A stretch of DNA of 22,001 bases from a virus: positions 1-22,001 of the IMG/VR virus record IMGVR_UViG_3300035190_000171, one strand, 5' to 3'. The notes beneath the pieces were generated by a model. The model was not told the DNA's origin and made no database searches. It saw only the letters and a list, made by a program, of their open reading frames with translations. Made by a program: the position numbers and the translations under genes. Below, piece after piece: positions 1 to 10,100 of this stretch. Within the stretch, counting starts at the first letter, position 1. Each line of letters begins with the position of its first letter.

Positions 1-1
1 A

Positions 2-394
2 GCAGTTGCAACTTCAGTATTAAGTACATTCTCAGCTCCAGGTAACAGCGAGCCAGCAATTATTATTACTGCTTGGGTTCCTACAGTAAACGGTGGTAGT
101 TCATCAGTAGTTGGTGACATCGTTGCGCAAAAAGGTTCACGTAGAATGAAAGTTGAAACAGCACAAGGTACAGGCGTTGTAACTTTAGTTGCAGCAGTAG
201 TTGCAGCTGGTCAAGGTACAATTATTGCTACTGATGTTAATGGTAGTACATATTGGGTTACAAAATTAACAAGCCATAAAGCATTATTAACACGTAAAAC
301 AATGAGCGGTTCATATGAATTTGCAACAGATGCTACTGCACAGTGGTCATTTGCTGCTCCTTCGACTGGTATCGTACAAATAGCTAACGCTTAA
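2..394 (+). CDS. 3' end of a virion-structure-type protein (partial)
   Basis: The reading frame is open from the left edge of the window to a TAA at 392-394, giving the last 130 residues of a longer protein. An internal ATG at 146 is not a likely start, because in-frame coding of the same character (Ala, Val, Thr, Ser and Gly rich, beta-type) continues upstream of it to the edge. The tail of the protein contains a GSTYWVTKLT segment followed by an aromatic QWSF stretch and ends in IANA. I associate this style with C-termini of structural proteins in marine T4-like phages but cannot name the family. It is followed after 13 bases by an intrinsic terminator, so it is the last gene of its transcription unit. 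Function is unassigned; a virion role is inferred from composition and from the neighbouring appendage genes. Confidence 0.75.
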   Translation, partial: AVATSVLSTFSAPGNSEPAIIITAWVPTVNGGSSSVVGDIVAQKGSRRMKVETAQGTGVVTLVAAVVAAGQGTIIATDVNGSTYWVTKLTSHKALLTRKTMSGSYEFATDATAQWSFAAPSTGIVQIANA

Positions 395-407
395 TTGCAA
401 TAAAACT

Positions 408-436
408 AAAATAACAGCCTCGGCTGTTATTTTTTT
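408..436 (+). terminator. Rho-independent terminator
   Basis: An 11-bp stem (408-418 with 423-433) closes a CTCG tetraloop at 419-422 and runs directly into a T tract ending at 436. The AACAGC/GCTGTT core gives a GC-containing stem base near the loop. It sits 13 bases after the stop of the partial gene and 22 bases before a late-promoter box, so it separates two transcription units. Confidence 0.9.
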
Positions 437-457
437 GACTACACTATCTACAATTAG

Positions 458-465
458 CATAAATA
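458..465 (+). promoter_or_regulatory. T4-type late promoter box (CATAAATA)
   Basis: CATAAATA matches the T4 late consensus TATAAATA at 7 of 8 positions. It lies between the terminator and the ATG at 485, so the start of transcription would be near 471. A purine-rich GGAA just before the ATG can serve as ribosome-binding site. Boxes of this kind occur by chance about a dozen times in AT-rich sequence of this length, so position is the main support. Confidence 0.7.
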
Positions 466-484
466 ATAGAAACTGGAATAAAAA

Positions 485-1090
485 ATGGCCACAGTTAAGA
501 AACTTAACTCCTCGTATACAATTGATACTACTGATGTAATTCTCACAGGTAATCTTACGGTTGCAGGAACATACGACACATTAAATGTTACAAACACAAA
601 CATCGTCGATAAAGATCTAGCATTGAATGTCGGTGAATCCGGATCTGGTGTTAGTCCGGCAGGCGCAGGCACATCAGGACTAATAATTGATAGAGGTAGT
701 CTAGCCAATGTAGAATTGCGTTGGAATGACGCTACCGACACATGGCAAATAACATCAGATGGTGTGCTTTACTCGAACATAGCTTCTTCGAATTCTGGCG
801 TAACAGCTTTAACAAATGTATCTGATGATCCAAGTCCAGAGTTGGGCGGAAATTTAAATGTACGCACATTTAGCATTTTTACCAGCAATGTAGCTACAAA
901 CATTACCTTTGCAGGAAATTTACAACTCAATAATACTCTAGTAGCACCGACCTTGGTAGCCAATGCTACTGTAGTTTATGCTGCTGAACCTGCTGCGGGA
1001 ACCAGCGGAGTGTATGTAATAAACGGCGCCGCCGCAAATCAAGAATTAATTACAAAAGCTCGTGCATTCGGCTTTTCACTGTTACTATAG
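485..1090 (+). CDS. Small fibre/appendage-type structural protein
   Basis: 201 residues. The first half carries the GNLTVAG-type strand repeat and a block with IDRGS, ELRWND and DTWQI. The same block occurs near the N-terminus of the 2382-residue fibre protein (GNLTVQG, FNRGS, AIIWDE), so the two share a module. The second half contains ALTNVSDDPSPELGGNLNV, a motif I know from marine phage fibre proteins, and ends in a short domain with a hydrophobic tail. There is no signal peptide or membrane helix. It follows a late-promoter box, with GGAA about 6 bases before the ATG. It is the first of three closely spaced genes (gaps of 9 and 3 bases), which are probably co-transcribed and co-assembled. 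A tail-fibre or decoration role is inferred from module sharing; the exact position in the virion is unknown. Confidence 0.8.
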   Translation: MATVKKLNSSYTIDTTDVILTGNLTVAGTYDTLNVTNTNIVDKDLALNVGESGSGVSPAGAGTSGLIIDRGSLANVELRWNDATDTWQITSDGVLYSNIASSNSGVTALTNVSDDPSPELGGNLNVRTFSIFTSNVATNITFAGNLQLNNTLVAPTLVANATVVYAAEPAAGTSGVYVINGAAANQELITKARAFGFSLLL

Positions 1091-1099
1091 GAATAACAA

Positions 1100-1411
1100 A
1101 TGGCAATATCTAATAATTTATTAACTACAACAATATCTAATGTATACGTTAGTTCCGGTAATACAGTAGTATCGACTATGTATTTTTGTAACACATCTAC
1201 CGGAGCAAGAAATTTTGACCTCTACTTAATGCCTGCTGGAACTAGTAGTGCAAATACCAGTGTGCAAATTTACAAAAATATTCAAATAGCCGCAAGCGAT
1301 ACTTATGTAATGGACATGGAAAAATTAGTATTAGGCTCGGGCGATATGCTGCAGGCCAATGCTAGTGCAAATACTGCTATTACCTGTACCTTAAGTTTTG
1401 TAGGGATTTAA
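1100..1411 (+). CDS. Small conserved phage structural protein
   Basis: 103 residues, compact and beta-rich, with no cysteine pair, signal peptide or membrane helix. It begins with a TTTISNVYVSSGNT segment and continues through STMYFCN and DLYLMPAGTSS to VMDMEKLVL, a pattern I associate with a small protein found beside fibre genes in marine T4-like phages. An AGGA lies 7 bases before the ATG. It starts 9 bases after the upstream gene and ends 3 bases before the next, so the three form one operon. Role unknown; a decoration or appendage subunit is likely from context. Confidence 0.78.
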   Translation: MAISNNLLTTTISNVYVSSGNTVVSTMYFCNTSTGARNFDLYLMPAGTSSANTSVQIYKNIQIAASDTYVMDMEKLVLGSGDMLQANASANTAITCTLSFVGI

Positions 1412-1414
1412 TCT

Positions 1415-1834
1415 ATGGGCCGCATGCTTAAAAATACAGTATTCAGAAGTGCTAGTTATGCTCTAGGTGTCCCTGTGGGATCTAGCACTATAACACCAGA
1501 TAGCCCAGTGGTAGGTCAGGCCTTATGGAATACTAGTAACAGTAGATTAGAATTTTATGACGGTAGCAGCTGGCAAGGCATAGCAAAAGAGGGTGATGCA
1601 ACTCTTGTTCGAGACAGCTTTACTGGTAACAGTGTTCAAACAGACTTCACTATGTCAATTAGCTACAGTGCAGGTGAGCAAAATAGAGTTTTAGTATTTG
1701 TAGGTACTGTAGTTCAACAACCAACCACCAATTACATCTTTACTGGCGGCACTGTAATACAATTCTTAGCGGCACCGAGCACCGATGCTTCTATTAGTGT
1801 TATTCATAATCTTGGTAGTACAATCGTAGCTTAA
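1415..1834 (+). CDS. Two-domain appendage protein (YDGxxW module plus beta domain)
   Basis: 139 residues made of two modules. Residues about 28-56 form the recurring GQALWNT...FYDGSSW unit found in many proteins of this window. Residues about 65-135 form a beta domain (DSFTGNSVQTDF, then VFVGTVVQQPTTNYIF). The same domain pair, in the same order, occurs inside both long fibre proteins (positions 3229-3530 and 10321-10640), with VSINGTLQQP and VSINGIVQIP at the matching place. This gene is therefore a free-standing copy of a fibre segment, or the fibres have absorbed it. A GGG-containing ribosome site lies in the last codons of the upstream gene. The first ATG is used here; the ATG three codons later is the alternative start. 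Confidence 0.8.
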   Translation: MGRMLKNTVFRSASYALGVPVGSSTITPDSPVVGQALWNTSNSRLEFYDGSSWQGIAKEGDATLVRDSFTGNSVQTDFTMSISYSAGEQNRVLVFVGTVVQQPTTNYIFTGGTVIQFLAAPSTDASISVIHNLGSTIVA

Positions 1835-1839
1835 ATCTG

Positions 1840-1847
1840 GCTAAATA
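1840..1847 (+). promoter_or_regulatory. Late promoter box, CTAAATA variant
   Basis: GCTAAATA lies 6 bases after the stop of the preceding gene and 19 bases before the fibre ATG at 1867. Seen again, with the same GCTAAATA spelling, in front of the minus-strand neck operon, which supports it as a real variant of the late box. A strong GAGG plus AGGT ribosome site follows. Confidence 0.6.
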
Positions 1848-1866
1848 CTAAAAATGAGGTAGGTAA

Positions 1867-4008
1867 ATGTCGATTGCACGTGTCCCTGGATTTTCACTAT
1901 TATCCGATTTAGATAGACAAGGTATAGATCTAAGATTTTCAACAAACGGTCAAACCTTAACCTACATGGATTTTGCTAACTTCCGGTTGGGCGTTAACAC
2001 GGCTAGTCCTAGTCAATCATTGGAAGTTGTTGGTAATGTCTTAGTTACTAACGGTCATATTTTTTCATCAGCAAATGTTTCATACGACATAGGTAGTGAC
2101 AGTGAATGGTTTAAGCTAATCTATGCTAATAGCATAATCAGCACTAGCCTAACTGGAACACTACAAACATCCGATCAACCAAATATCACAGAGTTAGGTA
2201 CACTAATCGATCTAACAGTTTCTGGGAATGTTGCAGCTGGTAATATTTCGACTGCAGGACTAATTGCAACCACAGGTAATTTATCAGCTAACAATGTAAC
2301 TGCAAGTACCTATACTGGTGATATTATAACATCATCTCAACCTTTTATAACTAATCTAGCTAATATTACTTTAGACAATTTAATTTCTACAGGCAATATT
2401 ACTGCAGACTGGGTAGTAGCTGATCAAGCTAATATCGGCAACATATACGGAACAATTCGTACAGGAAATCAGCCACATATTACTAATTTAGGTAATATTT
2501 CAGTAGAAAGTATCGAGATTGCTGGAAATATTACTATTACTGGAAATACTGTTGGTGGTGTTATTGATGCAGATGAGTTGTATGAAAATGGATTTAGAGT
2601 TTTAACAGCTAATTCTAATATTGTTGTAACAGGTGACGTATTAGGGTCTGGAACATTTAATAATGTAGCAGTATCTCTCAATACTGTAGGAGTAAATGCA
2701 GGTGCATATGGTAGCACTAACAGTGTACCAAGTATAGTAGTAGACTCAAAAGGTAGGGTTACATCTGCAGCTAATGTGGTGTTAACAAAAGTAGGAAACG
2801 TTACTGTCGTTGATACTACTATATCTACTACAGGTAATTTAATTTTATCTCCTAGCTCAGGTATAGTAGACGCAGGTAATAGTAGAATTAGTAATATTGC
2901 GGCGCCTATAGAATCATCAGATGCAGTTACAAAAAGTTATTTAGAAGATGCTTTAATTTTTGCAGCAAATATTTTAGCAGCAGGTGACAGCACAGTTACG
3001 TTAACTGATAACGGAACAGCAAATCTAGCAACAGTGTTAGATGGAAATTTAACCAGTGTACAAACAGCAATTTCTACTACATTTTACCAAGCAGTAACAG
3101 TAGATGAAATAACCATAGAAGACAATACTATTTCGAGTGCAGGCAATATTATATTAGATGCATTAGGTGAAGGAATAGTACAAATTGCCGGATCCGATGC
3201 ATTGGGTCTTCCTGCTGGTGGTGTAGGTACTAGACCTAGCTCACCGATGACTGGTTATACTCGATTCAACACAGATACTTTAGTTATTGAAACTTGGGAC
3301 GGCAATACGTGGAACAGTCCAGGTATTTCGACTGTTACCAGCGAAACAATTATACCAGACGGAGTAAGTAATGTTTTCGTCTTATCTACCAATGCAACCA
3401 GCGCATATGGTTTATTAGTTAGTATAAACGGTACTCTACAACAACCAGTGATATCATATGATGTTGCCGGTAATCAATTAATATTCACAGAAGTTCCGCA
3501 AGATACAGATGTAGTTGAGGTTCGCAGTATTGCTGCTGGTATTGTTGTGACAGCACTGCAACTTGGTAGTACAGAAGTAGATTTGACTGCAGGTAATGTT
3601 AATATTGCAGGCAATTTAATACCTCAAGCAGACGTTACGTACGATATTGGATCTGCAGACAAGCAATGGCGAGATTTACATCTAAGCAGTAATACAATAC
3701 ACTCAGGAAATATAATAACAATATTAAACAACAACGAAACTGTAACAGTTGACAGTTTTTTAACCTCTAAATACAGAACTGCAAAATATATTTTACAAGC
3801 AACCTCTGAGACTGATTATCAGAGTGCAGAAATATTAGTAGTTCATAATGGAACCACTGCATATAGTAATGTTTATAGCGTAATTAATACCGGAAATATA
3901 CTAGGTAATATTAGTACCATTGTTAGTGCAGGAAGTGTTTTAGTACAATACACTACAAGCTATGACAATACAATTATACGTTTAGCAACAAATTATATAG
4001 TTGTATAA
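1867..4008 (+). CDS. Repetitive tail fibre-type protein, 713 residues
   Basis: A modular, beta-rich fibre protein. The N-terminal region (about 1-95) has LRFSTNGQTLTY and LGVNTASPSQSLEVVGNV, and a YDIGSDSEWFKLIYA segment. Three copies of a TSxQPxIT-type repeat follow between residues 98 and 225. Next come VPSIVVDSKGRVTSAANV and SRISNIAAP...AVTKSYLEDAL (about 275-360), both common in marine phage fibres. Residues about 455-555 hold the YDGxxW-type unit (here WDGNTW) and the beta domain with SINGTLQQP. A second YDIGS...QWRDL segment (about 587-600) precedes a C-terminal domain that matches the end of the 2382-residue protein (SKYRTAKYI against STYSSAKYL; SAEILVVH against SAEVLLIQ). A long tail fibre or baseplate-attached fibre is the best call; trimerisation is inferred from the family style. 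Confidence 0.85.
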   Translation: MSIARVPGFSLLSDLDRQGIDLRFSTNGQTLTYMDFANFRLGVNTASPSQSLEVVGNVLVTNGHIFSSANVSYDIGSDSEWFKLIYANSIISTSLTGTLQTSDQPNITELGTLIDLTVSGNVAAGNISTAGLIATTGNLSANNVTASTYTGDIITSSQPFITNLANITLDNLISTGNITADWVVADQANIGNIYGTIRTGNQPHITNLGNISVESIEIAGNITITGNTVGGVIDADELYENGFRVLTANSNIVVTGDVLGSGTFNNVAVSLNTVGVNAGAYGSTNSVPSIVVDSKGRVTSAANVVLTKVGNVTVVDTTISTTGNLILSPSSGIVDAGNSRISNIAAPIESSDAVTKSYLEDALIFAANILAAGDSTVTLTDNGTANLATVLDGNLTSVQTAISTTFYQAVTVDEITIEDNTISSAGNIILDALGEGIVQIAGSDALGLPAGGVGTRPSSPMTGYTRFNTDTLVIETWDGNTWNSPGISTVTSETIIPDGVSNVFVLSTNATSAYGLLVSINGTLQQPVISYDVAGNQLIFTEVPQDTDVVEVRSIAAGIVVTALQLGSTEVDLTAGNVNIAGNLIPQADVTYDIGSADKQWRDLHLSSNTIHSGNIITILNNNETVTVDSFLTSKYRTAKYILQATSETDYQSAEILVVHNGTTAYSNVYSVINTGNILGNISTIVSAGSVLVQYTTSYDNTIIRLATNYIVV

Positions 4009-4032
4009 TACGCCCTCTGCCTTTTCTTAAAA

Positions 4033-4044
4033 TCTAAATAAATA
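4033..4044 (+). promoter_or_regulatory. Overlapping late promoter boxes before the giant fibre gene
   Basis: TCTAAATA (4033-4040) overlaps AATAAATA (4037-4044). Transcription would start near 4046-4050, leaving a leader of about 85 bases before the ATG at 4133, longer than for the other late genes here. The leader holds the possible upstream ORF at 4079-4126. Confidence 0.6.
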
Positions 4045-4078
4045 CTTGTAACACAACTGTACCTAGCTCTAGGGGAAT

Positions 4079-4126
4079 ATGGAACCGCAGGCTCAAAACA
4101 GTGTAAAATACTATTGCGGAGTTTAA
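4079..4126 (+). CDS. Possible 15-codon upstream ORF (leader peptide)
   Basis: A 15-residue frame, MEPQAQNSVKYYCGV, begins at an ATG placed 3 bases after a strong AGGGGA ribosome-binding sequence (4071-4076) and ends with TAA at 4124-4126, 6 bases before the fibre ATG. It lies in the same frame as the fibre gene but is cut off by that stop and by a second TAA at 4130-4132. The ribosome site of the fibre gene (GGAG, 4118-4121) lies inside this small frame. Whether the peptide is made is unknown; the strong ribosome site is the only direct support. Confidence 0.35.
   Translation: MEPQAQNSVKYYCGV
4085..4121 (+). promoter_or_regulatory. Leader hairpin overlapping the fibre ribosome-binding site
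   Basis: CCGCA at 4085-4089 can pair with TGCGG at 4115-4119, with a further G-T pair, around a 24-base loop. The right arm includes the first two bases of GGAG (4118-4121), the only plausible ribosome site for the ATG at 4133. A ribosome translating the upstream ORF would melt the stem. The stem is short and the loop long, so the structure is only moderately convincing. Confidence 0.35.
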
Positions 4127-4132
4127 CCATAA

Positions 4133-7100
4133 ATGTCAGTCTTAACCAGAATTAAGAATAATCAGATTACTGATTCTACCATCCTTGCTAATACCAAGAT
4201 TGTTCCAGGGTCTATTGTAGGTAGCTTATTCAATACTAACCTAACAATGACGTCAGATGTTACTATTACAGGTAACTTGACAGTACAAGGTTCCAGTACA
4301 TATCTAACAGTAGCTAGTACTAATACCTACGTTAATGACCCATTAATTGTTATGAACAATGCCTTTGCGGGCACTAACACCAACGACATTGGACTACTGT
4401 TTAATCGTGGTAGTGACACTAACCAAGCGATCATCTGGGACGAAAGCGAAGACGAATTCCGCTTGATAGCTACAAGTGAAACTGGAGAAATTTATGGCAA
4501 CGTAGCCACTTCGAGCTATGCTAATGTGCGGGTGGGTAATTTAAACGTTGAAGGCGCCGCAGCCTTTGGTAGTTTAAGTACTTCTGGAAATATAGGTGCA
4601 GTAAACATAACACTCAGCGGTGATGCTGCAGTTAACGGTGGTGATTTAACTACCACTGCTAGTACATTTAATCTAGTTAATTCTAATGCTACTACTGTAA
4701 ATTTTGCAGGTGATGCAACTACTTTAATCGTGGGCAGTACTACTGGTACAGCTAATATACGTAATGCTACTGTTAACCTAATAGGTAATACCACCGTTGG
4801 TGGGACATTAGGTGTAACAGGTCATGTAACCTTAGAAGGAGTAACAAGTACCGGTGCTACTGGCACAGGTAATCTTGTGTTTAGTACTAGTCCAGTATTG
4901 ACTACTCCAAACATAGGCACACCAAGTTTTGCTAATTTAACAAATGCCACCGAACTTCCTATTAGTACTGGTGTTAGTGGGTTGGCTACAGGCGTAGCTG
5001 ATTTCTTAGTTACTCCGTCTAGCAGTAACTTAATATCAGCAGTCACAGATGAAACTGGCACAGGTAATCTTGTGTTTAGTGCAAGTCCGGTATTGACTAC
5101 TCCAAACATAGGTACACCAAGTTTTGCTAACTTAACAAATGCTGTAGCCTTACCTGTAACCAGTTTAACTGGACTGGCCACAGGCATAGCCGACTTCTTA
5201 GCTACGCCATCTAGCAGTAACTTAATATCAGCAGTCACAGATGAAACTGGCACAGGTAATCTTGTGTTTAGTACAAGTCCAACACTCGAAACATCGTTAG
5301 CTACAACCAGCACTAATTTTGATCTATTAAACACCTCAGCAACTACAGTTAACTTTGCAGGTGCGGCTACTACATTAACCATTGGTGCTACTTCAGGAAC
5401 ATTAACAGTACGTAATGCATTACTTGATGTTGATGGTAATGCAACTGTGGGTGGAACACTGGGTGTGACAGGTAATACAACGGTAACTGGTGATTTAGCA
5501 GTTAATGGCGGAGACATTACCACAACTGCTAGTACATTTAATTTACTAGACGCAAATACTACAACAGTAAATGCATTCGGTGCTGCTACTGCAATTGATC
5601 TAGGTGCCACAACTGGTACACTGACTCTTAATAATCCAACAGTAGTTGGTAGTCAATCAACACAAGACTTATACAACACCACAGCAACTACTGTTAATTT
5701 TGCAGGTGCAGCCACTACATTAACTGTTGGCGCTACTTCTGGCAACACAGCTATTCGCAACAATTTAAATGTAGGGTTAACATTAACTGCACAGGATATT
5801 AACAACACTGTTATTGGCAATGTAACTCCTGCGGCAGCAACATTTACCACAGCTAACGTTCAAGGTAATACTAGCTTAGGTTTAACTACAGCCGCTGCAA
5901 TTAACAATACACCAATTGGTAATGCTACAGCAAGTTCAGGTTCATTTACTACATTAATATCTAGTGGCGTAACACAGGTAAATGATACTACTGTAGCAAC
6001 ATCGGTAGGCACAGGCGCATTCCGTGTAGATGGAGGCGCAAGTGTAGCAGGCAACTTATGGGTTGGCGGCAACATTAATGTAGTAGGCAATACATTTACT
6101 ATTAGTGGCAACACTGGTCAATTCTTTGGTGATATAAATGGGTTTGGTGCACTGTACGCAGGTGTTGCAGGATTCACATCACTACCTCAAACTGTATTAC
6201 AAGTAGCGGCAGATGTTAATAACTATGCGCAGATAAACTTTGAAAACGTTAATACGGGTACAGATGCAAGTGTGGACTACGTAGCTACATCAGGCAACGG
6301 TGACGACACTAATCACTATATCAATATGGGTATTACATCTCCAAATTGGGATGGTACACAAGAAAACAGTTTATCAAATTCACTAAGTGGTAATGACGGT
6401 TACTTATATACACAAGGTGACGCAGGTAATGGTGGTAATCTAGTAATTGGTGCAAGCACTCCTAATAGAACAGTTAGTGTAATCGTTGGTGGTAACACAG
6501 CCAGCAATATCACCGCAGTATATCGTGCTCCGGGTACAGTATCAACTAACACCACTACTGGTGCACTAACAGTTGTTGGTGGAGTAGGTATTTTAGGTAA
6601 TGTCTATGCAAATAACCTAAGCACCGGCGGTGAAATTTCAGCAGCTGATTTAACTTTAACTGGTGACCTAGGAGTCAATGGCGGTGACATTACTACTACA
6701 GCTTCTACATTTAATTTATTAGATGCTAACGCTACAACTGTAAATGCATTTGGTGCAGCTACATCAATTGACTTAGGTGCAACTACTGGTACACTAACTA
6801 TCAATAACCCAACTGTAGTTGGTTCACAAACAACACAAAATTTATACAACACCACTGCTACTACAGTTAATTTTGCAGGTGCTGCAACTACACTAAACAT
6901 TGGTGCAGACACCGGTACTGCGACAATTAATAATAATACTATTGATCTTGAAGGTAATGTTAACGTTAACAAAACAACACCTAGTACTAATAGTACATCA
7001 GGTGCGTTAGTTGTTGATGGCGGAGTTGGCATCGCAGGTAATTTAAACATAGGCGAAAATGTAATAATTACAGGTAATTTAACAGTACAAGGAGATGTTA

Positions 7101-10100
7101 CTACATTAAGTACATCAACTCTTGATGTTGAAGATTTGAATATTACAGTGGCTAAAGGGGCAGTAGATAGTGCAGCAGCCAATGGTGCAGGTTTAACAGT
7201 AGATGGTGCAAATGCAACACTAACGTACAATCATGCAACCACCAGTTGGGATCTTAATAAGATTACTAGAGTTACTGATGATACTAATACAACCAACGAG
7301 ACATCGGGAGCATTACGAATAGCTGGGGGTGTAGCTATAGCTAAAGATCTATTTATTGGCGGCGGCAATGTAATCACTGATGAAACAACATTTAACTTAT
7401 TAGATGCTACAGTTACAACATTAAATATTGGTGGCGCAGCTACAGCCATTGATTTAGGTGCCGCAACTGGTACACTAACTATCAATAACCCAACTGTAGT
7501 TGGCTCACAAACAACACAAGATTTATATAATACTACTGCTACAACTGTAAACTTTGCAGGTGCAGCCGCTACTTTAACTATTGGTGCAGCTACAGGCACT
7601 ACAAATATACGTAATGCCTTGGTTGATATTGATGGCAACGCAACAGTAGGCGGTGATACAACACTAACAGGTGACTTAGCAGTTAACGGTGGTGATCTAA
7701 CTTCAACTGCAACAACATTTAATTTATTAAACAGCACAACACTTAATATTAATGCGTTTGGTGCAGCAACAGATATTAATATGGGCGTTAATAACGCCGC
7801 CGCCAGATTTGGTATAAAAACTCCTAATATATGGTTTGACAATTTAGCAAACTTAGAAACTTATTCAAGTAGTATCAAGGTCTTTAATACTAGTGCCAGT
7901 ACAGTAAACGCATTTGGTGCTGCAACAACACTTATCTTAGGCAGTGCTACTGGCGTAGCTAATATCCGCAATGCAACTACAAACATCTTAGGTAGTTTAA
8001 CAGTTGGCGGCACCATTACGTTACCCAACGGCGCAGTAATTAAAGACACTACAGGTAATGGTGTAACATTTGGTGAACTTGCAGGCACTGCTAGCTCTAA
8101 TGCTACGGTAGCTATCGGACGAGCTGCTGCGAACAACGGGCAAAAAGACTATGCTGTAGCAGTTGGCTCACTTGCAGGTAATGGTAATCAAAACATAGGA
8201 GCAGTAGCAGTAGGCTACCAAGCAGGGCAAACAGATCAAGGTGTTGGTGCTGTGGCTATTGGTCGTCTTGCTGGCGGTACAACACAAGGTAATACAGCAA
8301 TTGCAATTGGTTTAAATTCTGGCGCATCAGATCAAGGCATTAATTCAATAGCCATTGGTACAAATGCAGGCAAAACATCTCAGGCAGCTAATACTATTAT
8401 CATTAGTGCTACTGGAATTGAAACAAATGGTGTAGCAGCACAAACAGACAGTTTCTATGTAAACCCAATTAGAAATGCCACAGGCAACGTCGGTACATTG
8501 CAATACAATAGTGTTACTAAAGAAGTTACATACAGTTTAGACTTAACACTGGCTAATATTACCTTAACAGGGGATTTAGCAGTCAATGGTGGAGATATAA
8601 CTACAACTGCTAGTACATTTAATTTAGTTGACGCTAATGCTACTACTGTAAACTTTGCAGGTGCAGCAACTACCATTGATCTAGGTGCTACTACTGGTAC
8701 ATTAACTATTAATAACCCAACTGTGGTTGGCTCACAAACAACACAAGATTTATATAATACTACAGCTACTACACTTAATTTTGCAGGTGCAGCCACTACA
8801 CTTATTGTTGGTGCAACTACTGGTATAGCAAACATACGTAATGCAACTACTAATGTTATTGGCAATGCTACAGTAGGCGGAACGTTAGGTGTAACCGGCG
8901 ATACAACATTGACAGGTGACTTAGCAGTTAATGGTGGTGATATTACGACTACAGCCACTACAGCCACGGTGTTTAATACCAATGCTACTACAGTTAGCGC
9001 ATTTGGTGCTGCAACTACATTAGGTATTGGTGCTACTACTGGTACGTTAACTCTTAACACTCCGACTGTAGTTGGCTCACAGTCAACACAAGACTTATAT
9101 AACACCACAGCAACTACCCTAAATTTTGCAGGTGCAGCCACTACATTAACAATTGGTGCTGTTACTGGTACTGCCAATATACGCAACGCAACTACTAATA
9201 TTATTGGTAATGCAACAATTGGCGGTACTTTGGGTGTAACTGGAGCAGTTACATTTACTGACGACATAGCAGTTAACGGTGGAGATATAACAACTACAGC
9301 CACTACAGCCACAGTGTTTAACACTAATGCTACAACGGTAGACGCCTTTAAAGCAGCCACAGACTTAGAGTTTGGCGCTACTACTGGTACACTAACCCTT
9401 AACAATCCAACAGTGGTAGGCTCGCAAACAACACAGGACTTATACAATACCACTGCAACAACAGTTAACTTTGCAGGTGCCGCAACAACATTAAACATTG
9501 GTGCTGACACAGGCACAGTAACTATTAACAATAATACAGTTAACCTTGAAGGTAACGTTAACATTAATAAAACAACACCAAGCACTAACAGTACGTCGGG
9601 TGCATTGATTGTTGATGGTGGTGCAGGGGTAGCTGGCAATTTAAATGTAGCAGCAAATTCTCAAATAGTAGTTGGTGCAGAATTAAATTCAATCACACTA
9701 GCTAATATTGGTGCAGCATTCTTCGGAAACATTGATTTAGCATATAAAATAGAACTCCAAAATATTAGCTCAGATAGTCTAGCACTATCTGAAATTCGAA
9801 TTCATAACGATGCTAGTACTGACGAAAATGATCAGAATATTCGAGTTGGTATTGCTAGTTCTACATACACTAATGCTCAGCGAACTATATTTAAACCAAA
9901 CGATGGTTATGTATATAACATGGAAGGTAACCTACTTGTAGGGTCAGACACCAGTGACGTAATTATTTTTGTTGGCGGCCGCAACGCCGAAGATGAATTA
10001 GTAAGATTTAGTAATAATAATAGTAACGTTACTATTTTAAGTAATACAATATCTACGAGTTCAACTACTGGTGCATTAACAGTACGCGGCGGTGTTGGCT

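Noticed and set aside
146-394. Separate small gene starting at ATG 146
   Set aside because: The same frame is open and coding-like upstream to the window edge, and no ribosome site precedes 146, so it is the end of a longer gene.
4009-4132. tRNA or small RNA gene in the longest intergenic gap
   Set aside because: No cloverleaf arms or CCA end were found on either strand; the gap is explained by a late promoter and leader.
4862-9613. CRISPR array or DNA-level regulatory repeats
   Set aside because: The repeats keep the reading frame, have codon-level variation and no spacer pattern, and are fully explained by repeated protein modules.
4516-9639. Long minus-strand open frames (for example 262 and 394 codons) opposite the giant fibre gene
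   Set aside because: They are antisense shadows of a Thr/Ala/Asn-rich repetitive gene whose complement lacks stop codons. Their translations are repeated Val/Pro/Ala stretches that follow the fibre repeats, and none has a convincing ribosome site.
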